The notes under the pieces are model-generated. The model was not told where the DNA came from and ran no database searches. It saw only the letters and a program-made list of their open reading frames with translations. A stretch of 64,000 nucleotides of DNA, from the NCBI GenBank assembly GCA_047967505.1, contig CM106538.1; one strand, 5' to 3'. Origin of the DNA: Dipteris shenzhenensis (lineage: Eukaryota; Polypodiophyta; Polypodiopsida; Gleicheniales). A program made the position numbers and the translations under genes. How positions within the stretch are numbered: position 1 is the first letter of the stretch; each line of letters opens with the position of its first letter. Below are positions 53,611 through 63,398 of the stretch, piece after piece.

Positions 53611-54014
53611 TAGGCTATATCTTTGATGGTGATTCTTTGCCTGAGGCTGTGGAGTGTCCTCCCGTGCATGAGAATGATATGTTGTCCATTTATCTCACTT
53701 TATCATCGGGGCTATACAGTTGGCTTGGCTCACTTCTCCGGGCAGGTTTTGCTTCGATTCACAGCAAGCTTTTGTACACAGTTGTCTTGGTTCAATTCTC
53801 AACAAAAGCATTTTGTATATCGATGACCTGGTTCATTTTTTTGGACAAGTTTTTGCTGGATTCTCAGCAAGGTTTGTAAGTAGTTGGTTTGATTCAGTTT
53901 TTGTCAGGGGTTTTTCTATATAGTAGCCTTTTGATTCGAGGGAGAAGAAACAACAAACCTGCGATCTCTAACTACACTCCATGTTTGACGAGGAGGATCA
54001 GGGGCCAAACGAGG
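53611..54014. other. No gene recognised
   Basis: Overlapping short + frames repeat TCAGCAAG and GGTTCA(T/A)TT words; no domain. Confidence 0.35.
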
Positions 54015-54810
54015 ATACCATGGAGAGAAGGATCACTCTTGTCTTTCTTCTTTGGGAAATTTATGGCAAAATGCCCACAGAATTTGCAAATGTGACATTG
54101 ATCTAGACAACCAGTAATCTCGATCCTCTATTGAGAGAGGGAGCCATCTAATATATGAAGCATGATGCGATCATCACAGACGTTAGGGTTGGTCAGAAAC
54201 AATTTCCATAACATGTGGAAGTCTATCAGACCTACTGGGTTTGTTGCTGAAGAATGCAAGCTAGGGAGAGGGGTGACCTCTTTAACCACTCTGAAAGAAG
54301 CTCCAATGGTGGGGAGGGGCTCGTAGTTCAACAAATGATAGCCAACTGCAAGCGGTGATAAACTTGTGGAAGGCCCGAAACCTGATCAACAAACAGGCGA
54401 TCTGCTTGTCCTTCTCTACTGGATCAAAACCCAAGGTATAAGGAGAAAGGAACATCTTTGAGGAGAGGGATAGCCTGACATACCTTTGTTGTGATGTTTT
54501 CTGAATAAAAGACCAGTTGAAAGGAACCTCTATCCAAAGTCAAACATCTGATGAGTGCTTGGAGAGGTCAGGAGGTAAGGCAGAGAGCATCAAATCCTGA
54601 GCATGACTTTGTGACGGGTGGGATCTATGAATGCCAAGCAAAAAGGGTAGTGGAACTTTAATATCCCACATGTTTTGTATTTGCTGCAGCTTGTTTTTTG
54701 AAATAAAAACATTCTCAGGGCTTATGAGGCGGAAGAAGGATTGGCTGAATGGGTAGCCATTTGCTGATCTTGAGCTGGAAGGCCAACTTGAAACCTTTAA
54801 CAAAATAGTC
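54015..54810 (-). pseudogene. LINE ORF1 remnant, minus strand
   Basis: Reading leftward: DRGSFQLVFYSENI...AIPLLKDVPFSLYTLGFDPV (DUF4283 style), then LPHVMEIV and a knuckle-like CHICKFCGHFAINFPKKK near 54055-54100. Several frameshifts. Together with 700-1595 this is a second, diverged ORF1. Confidence 0.5.
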
Positions 54811-55318
54811 CACTACTGCGTGACTTGAGGGAAACTAAGAAACAAAAGGCTGAGGGTTTTCTAGGAGAGGGAAGGCACGGAAGGAAGAAGACAGGAGAGA
54901 GGAGCAGAAGGGTTGGCAGGCTGCGCAACCAGATCCGTTTGCCCCTTTCCCAGCCCACTGCTCCCTCTGCTGCTCTCTCCCAGACTGCTCATGTTCCGCC
55001 TCATTCCTCCGCCTCCTCCCTTCCTTCCTGTCTCCACCCCTCCCAGCTTGCAGCCTGTACAGTGTCTGTACAGCCACCCCCACAGCCCAGTAGAGGGAAG
55101 GCGAAGGAGAAGGGAGGATGGCGGGGAGGAACGGCCGAGAAGAGGCAGAGAGGAGCAAAGCAGGTCACACAGAGGAATAGCAGCAACTTCAATCAATGTT
55201 TGAATATGAAAACAAAGGATTGGTTTCCATTTCCCAACTGCTGAAAATGTGAAAGACCTCTGTATGTTAAGAAACTTAAAGTGAATTTGGGCTTATGCAA
55301 TAGGGCATAATAGAGGGG
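54811..55318. other. Unassigned GC/purine-rich stretch
   Basis: Overlapping frames on both strands (54825-55244; 55196-54861) arise from purine-rich composition. CTGTACAGTGTCTGTACAG contains a TGTACA repeat. It is the left flank of the copia insertion, continuing at 59195. Confidence 0.35.
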
Positions 55319-55323
55319 CGTTT

Positions 55324-55580
55324 TGACAAAATATGAAGAGGGGAGAGGAGAAGAGTGGAGATGAGGAGAGAGGGCACAACTAGAGAGCACACCACAAATG
55401 ACTAACTGTACACTAGATTTAGTTGAAAGAATAGAATATATACAAACCCATTTAGGATTAGGGTTAGGGGATCTAACCCTTTTCTTTATAGCACTCTATA
55501 AGGTTAGTGTTATGCACATATGATCACATGATGGTGCTATGCACACGTGGTCACATGATGTTGAGCGTGAACTCTCAACA
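55324..55580 (-). repeat. 3' LTR of the copia element
   Basis: 257 bp, + strand TGACAAAATATG...CTCTCAACA. It differs from the 5' LTR by a 6-bp GGATTA insertion and several substitutions. Confidence 0.9.
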
Positions 55581-55667
55581 CCTTCCCTCAAGATCAACAT
55601 CATGAAGTAGGCCTTCCCTCAAAATGATGATTCTGGGAATCGAAGAAGGACTGAGCATTACATTCCA

Positions 55668-56221
55668 TCACACCCCTTTAATGGGAATGTCCTTCCTCTG
55701 CGTCAAACCAAGATCTAGTCGGTGTTTCTCGAATAGCTCTTTACCGAGTGGTTTGGTAAAGATGTATGCAACATTCTCTTTGCTATAATAATGCTGTAGT
55801 GTGATGTCACCAAGTAACACTTTTTCTCTGATGAAGTGCTCTCTGACATCAATGTGCTTTGTCCTGGATTGATATACTGGATTCTTGGCCAATGCTTGAG
55901 CCGATTGATTATCGCAATATATTGTTGTTGGCTTTGACTCATCAAAGTAATCTGTTTCTGACAATAGTCTTCTGAGCCATATTGCCTCACATGTACCTGT
56001 AGTGAGTGTCCTATATTCTGCTTTAGTCGAAGATAAAGAAACAGTTGGTTGTTTGTTTGACAACCATGATATAGCACCTTGACAAGAAAAAATGCATATC
56101 CCTGTGTCGATCTCCTGGTCTCATGATCTCCGGCATAGTCACTGTCACAATATCCATGCAACCATGGCTGACTTCCTCTGTATTCTATCCCAAACTGTCT
56201 TGTACCTCTGATGTATCTCAA
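55668..56221 (-). pseudogene. copia RNase H
   Basis: Frames read MRYIRGTRQFGIEYRGSQPW, GYCDSDYAGDHETRRSTQGY (catalytic DxDYAG), then after a frameshift KQPTVSLSSTKAEYRTLTTG, IYCDNQSAQALAKNPVYQSR, TKHIDVREHFIREKVLLGDI and FTKPLGKELFEKHR. This is the standard C-terminal end of copia pol, one frame change near 56060. Confidence 0.85.
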
Positions 56222-56556
56222 GACTCTTTTGGCTGCATTCTAGTGAGACTGTTTTGGATTTGCCATAAACTGTGCTAGTGAGCTTACTGCATAACAAATA
56301 TCTGGTCATGTGATTGTCAGATATATATAAGAGATCCGATGAGCTGCCTGTAGTACCTGTCATTGACTGTAGGCTTTTCTGAATCTTTAGTAAGTTTCAA
56401 ACTTTGTTCCATGGGAGTGGCTGCAATCTTGCAATCTGTCATATGAAACTTCTTCAAGAGACTGTCAACATACTTGAGCTGACTCATGAATGTGCTATCT
56501 GAATCTCTCCAGAACTCAATTCCAAGACAATGGTGCATAAGTCCAAGATCTTTCAT
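56222..56556 (-). pseudogene. copia RT, C-terminal end only
   Basis: KDLGLMHHCLGIEFWRDSDS and LLKKFHMTDCKIAATPMEQS, then RYYRQLIGSLIYI: the last quarter of copia RT. The YVDD-containing core is missing; the frame begins at the deletion junction near 56555. Confidence 0.85.
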
Positions 56557-57267
56557 GTTGGTTCGGTAGGAAGCCGATTAAGCAAGTGTGGCTTGTGTCC
56601 AGTGAATGCTTCATAAGGAGTCATATCCTGTATCGGTTTGGTAGGAAGCCGATTAAGCAAGTAGTTTGTTGTAGCTATTATTTTTGTCCAATACTGATTC
56701 AAAAGATGCTTTTCACTAATCATTGCTCTAGCGCATTCTGCTAAAGTCCCATTCTTCCTTTCAGCTCTTGCATTTTGCTGAGGAGTATCTGCACATGTGA
56801 ATTGTCTTCGTATGCCGTGATTTCTGCAAAAGTTCATGAATGTTGAAGACATGTATTCACCTTCTCTATCTGATCTCATCACCTTGATCTTTCTACCAAT
56901 CTGGTTTTCTACCATGGCTTTGAATTCTTGAAATTTGGAAAACACTTTAGATTTCTTTTTCAAAAAGTAGACCCAACAATATGCTGTAGTCGTCGATGAA
57001 AGTCAAGTAGTAAAGTGAACCATTGATGTTGCGGGTTTGGGCATAACCCCATACATCTGTATGAATTAAATTAAGAATACCTCGTGCATGAGGGGTACTT
57101 CTGCCAAAGTTGGTTTGCTTTTGTTTTCCGAAGCAGCATGCTTTGCAAACCTTTCCAGGAAACTGTAGCTTCGGAATCCCAATTGCCATATTTTGATTCC
57201 TAAGATCTAACAAGTACTTGAAATTGACATGACCATATCTCTTGTGCCATTTTGCAGATAGTGGCAT
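56557..57267 (-). pseudogene. copia integrase, joined to RT by deletion
   Basis: KWHKRYGHVNFKYLLDLRNQ and CKACCFGKQKQTNF (HHCC), HTDVWGYAQTRNINGSLYYL (first Asp), [20 protein letters not shown] (second Asp), then [21 protein letters not shown] frameshift lies near 56955. LLNRLPT(K/E)P occurs twice at the RT-side end because about 28 bp are repeated at the deletion junction (about 56560 and 56640). Confidence 0.85.
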
Positions 57268-57270
57268 CTA

Positions 57271-57753
57271 TTACGGTTGAGCTGACATGGCATGCTTATC
57301 TCGTACTGTAGCTAGCATTCTGTATAAGCGTCCTTCCTTAACACCTTTTGCTATTAGTTGACATCTTTTGGATTTATCTCTGATAGTGCATTCATCACTA
57401 TCGAAGATCACTCGATAATTGTGTTTCGTCATTTGACCTACTGACAAGAGGTTCTTGCTGAGCTTCAGACCATAGAGCACATCTTTCACCAATCCTTTCG
57501 TACTAGTGAAATTGTTCATAGGGATAATACCTGTCCCTTGAACCGGATTCGGTGTATTGTCTACTGTGTAGATGACATTTTTCTGACCTTCTAATGGCTT
57601 CATTTCTGTGAACCATTCCTGATGATTTGTCATGTGAGATGATGCACCGCTGTCGATGTACCAAGGATCCTGTTCCACTTGGTCGACTTGATAGCTGAAA
57701 TCCTCTTTGGGATTGTAATCAGTGTCTGGGTACACTGTATCAGTCTGATGCAA
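57271..57753 (-). CDS. copia protease and pre-integrase
   Basis: An intact 160-codon minus frame: DPWYIDSGASSHMTNHQEWF (retropepsin DSGAS, residues about 30-50), GLVKDVLYGLKLSKNLLSVG, RLYRMLATVRDK. It ends just before the HHCC finger at a stop. The upstream start is within sequence where gag should be. Confidence 0.8.
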   Translation of the reverse strand: MHQTDTVYPDTDYNPKEDFSYQVDQVEQDPWYIDSGASSHMTNHQEWFTEMKPLEGQKNVIYTVDNTPNPVQGTGIIPMNNFTSTKGLVKDVLYGLKLSKNLLSVGQMTKHNYRVIFDSDECTIRDKSKRCQLIAKGVKEGRLYRMLATVRDKHAMSAQP

Positions 57754-58926
57754 TCTGTGGAGATTCCGTCAGAATCTCGTAGATTCTGTCGTCCTCTGAG
57801 ATGCAGGAGGCATAGGAGGTATGAAGAAGCTCGCGATGAAGCGGCTGAGGCAGCCAATGTAGATGAAGGAGTCGATGCAGAGGGTCGTGCAAAGGCTTTG
57901 GAGCTAGAGTCCGTTTGCTGTGTTGGAGTATGCTGAAGGTCGTCCAGTAGGAGAGCTCGTGAGCTCTGTGAAGGAAGGTGAGCTACTGCTACTGGATCTG
58001 GGTGTTGGATGCATGGAGCCGACGGTTGGAGGAGCTTTAGTGGAGGCTGGAGGTCTCAGCCAGTCCTATGGCACTGCGGGATGTGGTGCTGTGAGATGTG
58101 GCACTGCAAAAGCATTGTTCTTACACTATGGAGGCATTTCGTGAGCCGTCGACGTTGAATAGAGCCAGGGAGCCAGCTGTCATTGAAGGCGGCTATGGAG
58201 TTGTAGAGTCATCGAGAGCCGCTGTGTGAAGGAGAGCAGCGTTGAAGGAGAGCAGGTCGGCTTGCATGGAGCTAAGGCTTGTTGTAGACGGCTGTTGCGT
58301 TGTGCTTTGCTTGAAGCTGGAGCTGGGGCGTTAGCTGCTTAGAGGATCACTCAGCTGCTTATCCTTTGTTGTGTGGCCTGCGCTACTGGTTACATAGCCG
58401 TTGTCGAGCGTGATTTGTAGGTAGCATGGGTGATTAGTCGAGTCATTGTGAGAGCTTGTGAGTCCGTCCTAGTTGATGTGTTGCTTCATGTTGCATATGT
58501 TGAAGGTCATCTTCTAGTGCTGAGTTAACCGTGCTCGCTTGAGTCGAGCCTTTGCTTTAGGTCATAGGTGCGAGTTGAGTGCCTCCTATGTGTAGATTAG
58601 GATATGAAATCTCTCACAGAGAGAAAGATTGTACAGAATACACACACTAAGGTCTCTCTCATTCTCTCTCAATAACTCTCAGAAGAGCTACAGTCAAAGA
58701 ACAGATCTCTCCAAGAATGAAAGAACTCTCAAACACTAGGATATCTCTCTCTCTCAGACAATGAAATCTTTGAAGTAAGAAGAACTCTCTCTTAAATGGG
58801 TGGACGGAAATTTTCTTCGCATGAACGGAAGTCTCTCATGAAAGAGAACACTCAATCTCTCTATCACTTTCTCACACTCTCACAAGAAGGATGGTGCGAT
58901 GGTGCCTCAGCGGAAGGCAGAACCAT
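57754..58926 (-). other. copia leader; gag missing
   Basis: 1.17 kb between primer site and protease without any gag signature (no K.DG.NY..W, no zinc knuckle). It contains CT/GA-rich repeats (58600-58880). The gag has been deleted or replaced. Confidence 0.65.
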
Positions 58927-58938
58927 GCTCTGATACCA
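58927..58938 (-). other. Primer-binding site, minus strand
   Basis: GCTCTGATACCA on the + strand is TGGTATCAGAGC on the minus strand, directly abutting the 5' LTR. Confidence 0.9.
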
Positions 58939-59189
58939 TGACAAAATATGAAGAGGGGAGAGGAGAAGAGTGGAGATGAGAAGAGAGGGCATAGCTAGAG
59001 AGCACACCACAAATGACTAACTGTACACTAGATTGAGTTAAAAAAATAGAATATATACAAACCCATTTAGGGTTAGGGGATCTAACCCTTTCCTTTATAG
59101 CACTCTATAAGGTTAGTGCTATGCACATATGATCACATGATGGTGCCATGCACACGTGATCACATGATGTTAAGCGTGAACTCTCAACA
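58939..59189 (-). repeat. 5' LTR of the copia element
   Basis: 251 bp, matching 55324-55580. Several differences, mainly C/T and G/A. Confidence 0.9.
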
Positions 59190-59194
59190 CGTTT

Positions 59195-59275
59195 GTCAAA
59201 TTTTTCCTTTTGTACTTGTATTAGTAAGAAAGGTCTATTTCTTGCCAAAAAAAGAGTGACAAGAAAAGAGGGAGC
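59195..59275 (+). other. Right flank of the copia: LINE-like poly(A) end
   Basis: ATTAGTAAGAAAGGTCTATTTCTTGCC followed by seven A resembles other LINE 3' ends here (TTAATGGAAGTCTATTTTTTGC + A-run). So 54811-55318 plus this piece may be one LINE-derived insertion. Confidence 0.4.
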
Positions 59276-59309
59276 TTGTGATTTATTTTATTTTTCAATG
59301 AGGAGCTCA

Positions 59310-59575
59310 TGAATTTTTTTTTTCAATGAAAAGACTTCTGTTAAATATGAAAAAACCCCCAAGAGCAATGCTCATGGGGAAGAATCACATCATGCATAGC
59401 ATGAAAACCAAAAATACCATGAGTGGGCAAACAATCTGCTCATAAAAAAGAGCTAGTAAAGTACCAAGGTTGAGGATGAAAGTGCCACCTCAAACTTGTA
59501 GTGGACTCTCAAAATAGAGGAAATAGTCCTTTTGGCATATGCTGCCCGGGAAGACAACGAGCTCTTGATTTTGGC
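59310..59575 (-). mobile_element. LINE 3' UTR fragment, minus strand
   Basis: T-run 59312-59322, then CAATGAAAAGACTTCTGTTA and the family 3' UTR (ATCACATCATGCATAGCATG; CAAGGTTGAGGATGAAAGTG). 5' truncated at about 59570. Confidence 0.8.
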
Positions 59576-59585
59576 TACAGAGCTT

Positions 59586-59779
59586 TGTAGGAACAAAGTG
59601 GAGACAGGTTGTGAACACAGGTGAGCAAGAGTGCACACACAAGAAAGCTTAAGAAAGCTCCAATAGAAATGTTCAAATGAAACAATACAAGTACTTGGTA
59701 TATATAGTACCCAAGTACTATCGGTCAACCATAGGGTTGACTTTATGCCTACAACACCATATCTTTGTAATCTCTTACA
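59586..59779 (-). repeat. copia 3' LTR, minus strand
   Basis: 194 bp; + strand TGTAGGAACAAAG...TCTCTTACA. Reverse complement matches 60342-60525 along its length. Confidence 0.85.
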
Positions 59780-59921
59780 AATCCCCCCTCAAAGATATGG
59801 CTGAAAGTACCCTGGAAACATCTCAAGTGTACCCTGCGGTACCTAAAGTACCATGGTTGCACAAATTCTTCCAGATGGATATGCAACCTATGGGAGTACA
59901 TGAAAACAATGTCATTGTGAA

Positions 59922-60341
59922 TCACTTCACAACCCCCCTTGACATTGTGAGAATGTCTCTGATTCCCAAGCCATGTCGATGTCGTAAGAAAAGTTCTGTT
60001 GACAGGGCTTTGGTGAAGAAATCCGCCACATTGTCCTCAGATGGACAATAGATGAGATCAATGAAGCCATCAGAAATACAATCCCGTACATAATGATAAT
60101 GATTTTCAATGTGTTTCATGCGAGCATGAAAGAGAGGATTGTTGGCTATGGCAATGCAACTCTGGCTGTCACAAAAGATAGAGTTTGCTTCGCCATCCTG
60201 TGCATGATGCAAGTCATGCAAAAGCTTCCTTAACCACGTTAACTCCGTAGTGGCTGAATTTGCAGCTTTGTACTCTGCTTCACTGGAGGAAAGAGAGACT
60301 GACTCTTGCTTCTTACTGAGCCATGAGATACAAGCTGAACC
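59922..60341 (-). pseudogene. copia RNase H C-terminus
   Basis: Minus frame: KQESVSLSSSEAEYKAANSA (60330-60270 region), TELTWLRKLLHDLHHAQDGE, IFCDSQSCIAIANNPLFHAR, MKHIENHYHYVRDCISDGFI, VADFFTKALSTELFLRHRHG. The open frame is intact from 60341 to its stop at 59922, though cut off from the rest of pol. Confidence 0.85.
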
Positions 60342-60525
60342 TGTAAGAGATTACAAAGATATGGTGTTGTAGGCATAAAGTCAACCCTATAGTTGACCAG
60401 TAGTACTTGGGTACTATATATACCAAGTACTTATATTGTTTCATTTGAACATTTCGATTGGAGCTTTATTGTGTGTGCACTCTTGCTCACTTGTGTTCAC
60501 AACCTGTCTCCACTTTGTTCCTACA
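60342..60525 (+). repeat. copia 5' LTR
   Basis: 184 bp, TGTAAGAGATTACAAAG...TTGTTCCTACA. TATATATACC at about 60415 is a candidate TATA box. Confidence 0.85.
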
Positions 60526-60527
60526 TT

Positions 60528-60539
60528 TGGTATCAGAGC
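60528..60539 (+). other. Primer-binding site for initiator tRNA-Met
   Basis: TGGTATCAGAGC two bases after the LTR. Confidence 0.9.
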
Positions 60540-61527
60540 GCTTTCATCTCTAGAGCCCATTCCTATGCTTGCTTCCGGACTCCCGCAAGCTTGGTGCTCC
60601 AGAGCGCGTTCCTGGTTCTCACATTCAGCTCTCCAGCTTTCGTTTGAGGTAGCTCCAACAGTTCAGCGGCTGTTTTTTGACCTTTTGAGGTCCGATATCG
60701 ACGTTTTTTTGAAATTTCAGAGCTGTCCGCAGATAAACAAATCTGTCCCGCACCATTTCAGGCGGGGTCCGTACAGTCCGTAGGGATTTGTCTGTACAGT
60801 TGCGCGACAATGCCGCGAGTCCATACAACTTGTTGGAACCTGATTTCGAGCCCGTATGACTTGTTAGAAGGTGATTCAAGCATTTTTCGGCTGTTTGTGG
60901 GAGTTTTTGCTCAGACCTGGACCTTTTTCAGCTCCAGCCTCTCTCAGGTGTGTTCCAACAGCTCCAGGCTTTTCTCTACATGTGTGTTGTGTTCAGAAGT
61001 ACTCCCGACAGCTTCATTTAGCTCCAAACAGCTCACTTCAGCTTGCCCACACAGTCAGTGGACTGTTTTGCAGGTGTTTCGGACCAAGGTTCACTTTCAG
61101 TAAGTGTTTTGAGCTGTGTATTTCGCTTCGGGACTGTTTTTGCAGCCCATACTCTTGCACTCTCAGGTGCATTTGCAGATACTCTGCATTGTTGGACGCA
61201 TTTGCAGTTACTTTACAGTTGTGGATGCTTTTGAGTTCCGTTGGATGCATTTGAGCACTCGTAGGTGCGCTCTTTCAGATTTGGATTGTGCATTTTCAGT
61301 TTGGGATTGCACTTCAGATTGCAGCAGAGTGCAGTGATTGGTTGATGCCATTTTTGCAGTGATTGCATAGTGCAGTCAGTGGCATTTTAGAGCAACCAGT
61401 CGTACTTTGCATTTGCAGCCAGTATTAGTTTGGGATTTGCAGGCACATTTGCAGCCAGTTGCACTTTTGGGACTAACAGTTCTTTTTGCAGGTACATTTG
61501 CAGCTTGTGGGTATCCCATTTTGCATC
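60540..61527 (+). other. copia leader
   Basis: About 990 bases without a domain. 61140-61500 is rich in TTTGCAG words (TGCATTTGCAG, GCACATTTGCAG, ACATTTGCAGC), a degenerate short repeat. Gag begins at ATG 61528. Confidence 0.6.
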
Positions 61528-62216
61528 ATGTCGACTCTTTCAGGCAGTTTTGGCAATTTGTCGGAGGGTGACAAGCTGGATGGACCAAACTATGCCTTGT
61601 GGTCATTCATTCTTAAGAACATGTTGGTTGGTAAGGGCTTGTGGGATATTGTTAGTGGGGCTGAGGTGAGGCCAGCAGGCTCATCTACATCCAGGATAGC
61701 TTCTTCGGGTCAGGCAGACAGCAGACTGCTACAGTCCCTCCTGCTAGTCCCATAGCATCGACGGAGGAGCAGAAGAAGTTTGACCGCCGCAGTGCCCAAG
61801 CGATGTTTTTGATTGCCACAAATGTGAAGAGGCACATTATAACGACTATCAAGTCATGCAAGGATGCAAAGGCAGCATGGGAAAGATTGGCAAACATGTA
61901 TCAAGTTAAGAATGAGGCAAGAGTCATTGCCTTGACAAATCAGCTCAAGGATCTCGAGATGCAGGAAGGCCAGGCCATCACTGATCATATTGCCAGGATC
62001 ATTGATCTACGTGATCAGCTCGCAAGTATTGATGAGGAAATAGAAGACAAGAAGCTCGTCTCTATTACTCTCAATAGCATAGCGGCCTCATATGGCACAT
62101 TCGTCACTTCATTAACCATCGTTCTCAGGGCAGTCCCACTCTCGTTCGATGAGTTAGTTGGGCTTTTGTTGCAGGAAGATAAGAGATGCTCAAATTTTGC
62201 CAAAGCCTCTCATTAG
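61528..62216 (+). pseudogene. copia gag
   Basis: MSTLSGSFGNLSEGDKLDGP, NYALWSFILKNMLVGKGLWD; after a frameshift near 61700-61715 it continues RSAQAMFLIATNVKRHIITT, KDAKAAWERLANMYQVKNEA (UBN2 gag helix region), LNSIAASYGTFVTSLTIVLR, LSFDELVGLLLQEDKR. Starting Met is chosen because the N-terminal copia signature follows within 15 residues. Confidence 0.85.
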
Positions 62217-63182
62217 GGTGAGCAAGCGCTTGCCATGGGCGGAAAAGGTAAATTTCAGAAAAAGCTTGAGCCAAAACACAGCCATACAACTCAGCCCAAG
62301 GAGGGGAATGCAAACAGTTCAAGCAAAAATCAGAAAAAGGGCAAATACAATTATTCCAAGAAGCCAGGGCATTACATCGCAGAGTGTCAGAAAAGGATTG
62401 CCAATGAAAAGAAGAGGCAAAGTGACAGCTGTAGCAGTAGTTTTGTTGGCCCCACTGAAACTCGTGCTTCAGATGCACATGGTGAAGCTCATCTTGCCCA
62501 AGGTGATAGAGATTTTGTGTTTGCTGCATTTAATGAGGAGATGGATGCCAGGGGGGATTTGATTGCTGAAAATCAATCAGGGGATGCTTCCCTTGTTGCA
62601 AGTGATACATGGTATATCGACAGTGGTGCTACTAAGCACATGACTCCTCGCCAGGAGTGGTTTGAGAGCATCACACCTGTTCATGGCAGACAGGTTACCT
62701 GTGCCAATGATGCTTCTCAAGACATCATCAGAGTTGGGCACATTCCCATTCAGCTTGATAATGGGAAAGTTAAGTATATCCGAGATGTTTGGTATGTTCC
62801 AGAGTTGAGGCAAAATCTGATTTCAGTTTCAAATATTGCCCATGATCAACATATGTTGGTCGAATTTCAGGATAACCAATGCAGGATCAAGGATCCAAAG
62901 AAAGGGTATGAGGTTGTAGCAACAGGCACATATGACAGAGGCTTATACAAGCTTGATGCTCAGCCTTATGATCAAAAGGTATTGGCTGTAGCAAACACTT
63001 CCCAGGCTTATTTATGGCATGCCAGGTTTGGACATGTCCATCATAGGGCATTGTCCTACTTGTACAACAATAATATGACTCAGAGAATGCCAAAATTACA
63101 GCAACCAGCAAATGAAGTGTGTGAGAGGTGTGCACTTGGCAAATTGCATCGCTTGCCATTCAATAAACAAGGCAAGAATTAG
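62212..63182 (+). CDS. copia nucleocapsid, protease, pre-integrase, HHCC
   Basis: An open frame of 315 codons (from 62235). The zinc knuckle is degraded to YNYSKKPGHYIAEC (two Cys lost). Protease: DTWYIDSGATKHMTPRQEWF (about 62606-62665). GAG-pre-integrase: GLYKLDAQPYDQK, then LWHARFGHVHHRALSYLYNN and CERCALGKLHRLPF (HHCC). A TAG at 63180-63182 splits it from the integrase core. Confidence 0.85.
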
Positions 63183-63398
63183 GTCAAGGCAACCAGAGTG
63201 TTGCAGATAGTGCATAGTGATGTATGTGGCCCCATGACTATTCCCACGCATAGAGGAGCAAGGTACCTTGTGACCTTTATAGATGACTTCTCTAGGTTCA
63301 CATGGATTTTTCTCATGAAGGAAAAATCTGAGGTGTTGTATTGGTTTCAGGGGTTCAAAGCTAAGGTTGAGAACCAAACCAATTCTAGAATTGGAACA
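63183..63398 (+). pseudogene. copia integrase core, truncated
   Basis: LQIVHSDVCGPMTIPTHRGA (first Asp), YLVTFIDDFSRFTWIFLMKE, WFQGFKAKVENQTNSRI. Broken in mid-core by LINE sequence from about 63399; the second Asp and the Glu are absent. Confidence 0.8.

Larger units (their letters stand above)
55324..59189 (-). mobile_element. copia element with internal deletions, perfect target duplication
   Basis: 3' LTR 55324-55580, 5' LTR 58939-59189, primer site 58927-58938, purine tract 55581-55596 (reverse of CCTTCCCTCAAGAT). Target duplication CGTTT at 55319-55323 and 59190-59194 is exact. Remaining coding: protease and pre-integrase, most of integrase, the end of RT and RNase H. Gag and most of RT are deleted. 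Confidence 0.9.
59586..60341 (-). mobile_element. copia 3' end: RNase H and 3' LTR, minus strand
   Basis: 3' LTR 59586-59779, purine tract 59780-59793 (reverse of CCCCCCTCAAAG), RNase H 59922-60341. It is cut at 60341 by a plus-strand LTR of the same family, giving a head-on arrangement. Confidence 0.85.
60342..63398 (+). mobile_element. copia element, 5' half, plus strand
   Basis: 5' LTR, primer site, about 1-kb leader, gag, protease, pre-integrase and integrase start. It inserted into the RNase H of a copia of the same family, and is itself broken at about 63398 in the integrase core, where minus-strand LINE sequence begins. Lesions: one frameshift in gag, one between gag and protease, one stop (63181). 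Confidence 0.85.

Noticed and set aside
55070-55085. TGTACAG repeats near 55050-55075 as a regulatory palindrome
   Set aside because: Two short copies in GC-rich low-complexity DNA; nothing ties them to a promoter.
54825-55244. 139-codon frame and overlapping frames on both strands
   Set aside because: Purine-rich composition keeps all frames open; no recognised domain.
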